Assembly: GCA_002869615.1 (NCBI GenBank)
Contig: PKUH01000111.1
Coordinates: forward strand, 1-58,959
Reading direction: 5' to 3'
DNA: 58,959 nucleotides
From: Desulfuromonas sp.
GTDB lineage: Bacteria > Desulfobacterota > Desulfuromonadia > Desulfuromonadales > UBA2294
Shown here piece by piece: positions 58,467 to 58,959 of the stretch (the first letter of the stretch is position 1; each line of letters begins with the position of its first letter). A program made the position numbers and the translations under genes. Under the pieces are notes generated by a model. It saw nothing but the letters and a program-made list of their open reading frames with translations, ran no database searches and had not been told where the DNA came from.

Positions 58467-58793
58467 ATGAAAATCACGACCAAGATTCTGATCATGCTGA
58501 TCATTGTTGTCTTCACGGCAACGTCCGCCCTCGCCGTCAAGGGAGGCAACCCGAAAAAAGGAAAGTACCTCTACAAGAAACACTGCAAGGCCTGCCACAG
58601 CGCTGATAGCGACGGCGGCGAGCTGACTCCGATGTCAAAGACCATGAGCCAGTGGGATCGCCTGTTCAAGCGCGGCAAGCACAAGGGCGGCCAGGAAGCA
58701 TGGGACAAGATGAAGCCGCAAGAGCTCAAGGACATCAACCAGTTCCTTTTTGACCATGCAGCCGATTCGCCTTCGCCACAGACTTGCGGCTAA
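58467..58793 (+). CDS. Small monohaem c-type cytochrome
   Basis: A 108-residue periplasmic protein with a signal peptide (cleavage near ALA-VKGGN) and one haem site CKACHSAD; the region around KTMSQWDRLF may hold the Met ligand (PMSKTM). Probably a small electron carrier. GGAGG is ideally placed before ATG 58467; the frame is open 25 codons further but overlaps the candidate promoter. Confidence 0.9.
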   Translation: MKITTKILIMLIIVVFTATSALAVKGGNPKKGKYLYKKHCKACHSADSDGGELTPMSKTMSQWDRLFKRGKHKGGQEAWDKMKPQELKDINQFLFDHAADSPSPQTCG

Positions 58794-58849
58794 AAAATTA
58801 ACTGCCACGCTACAAACTTATCAATGGAAGAAAAGAGGAGGCAAAACCG

Positions 58850-58959
58850 ATGAAAAAACTTTTTGTTCTGCTGCTGACCATCATGCTGGTTGCTCCGGCA
58901 ACCATAATGGCGGCCACCCCGGCCGAACTGGAGAAAATGATCAAGGATCTCCAGGAAGA
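58850..58959 (+). CDS. Exported protein, 5' part only
   Basis: Starts with a clear signal peptide (MKKLFVLLLTIML ... IMA-ATPAELEKM) after AGAGGAGG, and runs off the window after about 36 codons. The start of a Glu/Lys-rich helix after the signal is reminiscent of porins with an N-terminal coiled coil, but too little is visible to name it. It is 56 bases after the monohaem cytochrome and may be co-transcribed. Confidence 0.7.
   Translation, partial: MKKLFVLLLTIMLVAPATIMAATPAELEKMIKDLQE

Overview
The window looks like a chromosomal segment of an anaerobic or microaerotolerant, respiring member of the Desulfuromonadales (Geobacter/Desulfuromonas/Pelobacter-like bacteria). The reasons are two very large multihaem c-type cytochromes in one operon, a GEMM-class riboswitch in front of that operon, a complete-looking anaerobic (cbi-type) cobalamin locus with two B12 riboswitches, many bacteriohaemerythrin/ferritin-like/YkgJ proteins, and a gene that only makes sense if an in-frame TGA is read as selenocysteine. 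Taxonomy is inferred from gene content, not from a marker gene.

Layout. 1-346: one copy of a structured dispersed repeat. 347-15357: mixed housekeeping genes: a thioesterase, an EamA transporter, a polar amino-acid ABC uptake operon (2047-4558), three members of a small Cys/His mini-protein family (4582, 5103, 11443), a probable sigma-54 small RNA (4779-4851), a YkgJ protein, a tRNA-dihydrouridine synthase, a glycerate-kinase-like protein, an FHA protein, a Tag-like glycosylase, an acetolactate-synthase-like enzyme, two bacteriohaemerythrins around a YqaA-like protein, and a lipocalin coupled to an SDR/DUF2867 protein. 15469-19425: a DUF523/DUF1722 protein, a probable Fur-controlled small RNA (16427-16533), a zinc-ribbon protein, the selenoprotein (17544-18173) and an orphan TRAP-type binding protein.

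20852-32317 (minus strand) is the most striking block: six tightly packed or overlapping genes encoding an FeS-flavoprotein, an ankyrin/Sel1 periplasmic protein, a TPR/cytochrome-b-like membrane protein, a 21-haem cytochrome, a 27/28-haem SPOR cytochrome and an AMIN-like/SPOR/TPR beta-barrel protein. Together they can be read as a path from a reduced cytoplasmic carrier across both membranes. The operon is preceded by a GEMM-I-type riboswitch and a terminator (32378-32510).

33051-53340 (minus strand) starts with two envelope proteins and then holds the cobalamin locus. One riboswitch-controlled operon runs cbiX-cbiC-cbiM-cbiN-cbiQ-cbiO-cbiD-cbiET-cbiL-cbiF-cbiG-cbiH/P fusion-cbiB-cobD and ends in an NlpC/P60 lipoprotein gene. 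A second runs cobO-cobU-cobT-cobS-cobC-cbiA. cbiC has no stop codon of its own and its frame runs 473 bases into cbiM. No cbiJ/cobK-like reductase is visible.

53340-58959: engB, ferritin, the second (inverted) copy of the structured repeat, a DCC protein, an Arg/Asp/Gln-rich exported protein, two paralogous ferritin-like proteins flanking a YkgJ protein, a monohaem cytochrome and the start of a further exported protein. No rRNA, tRNA, CRISPR array or intact transposase gene was seen.
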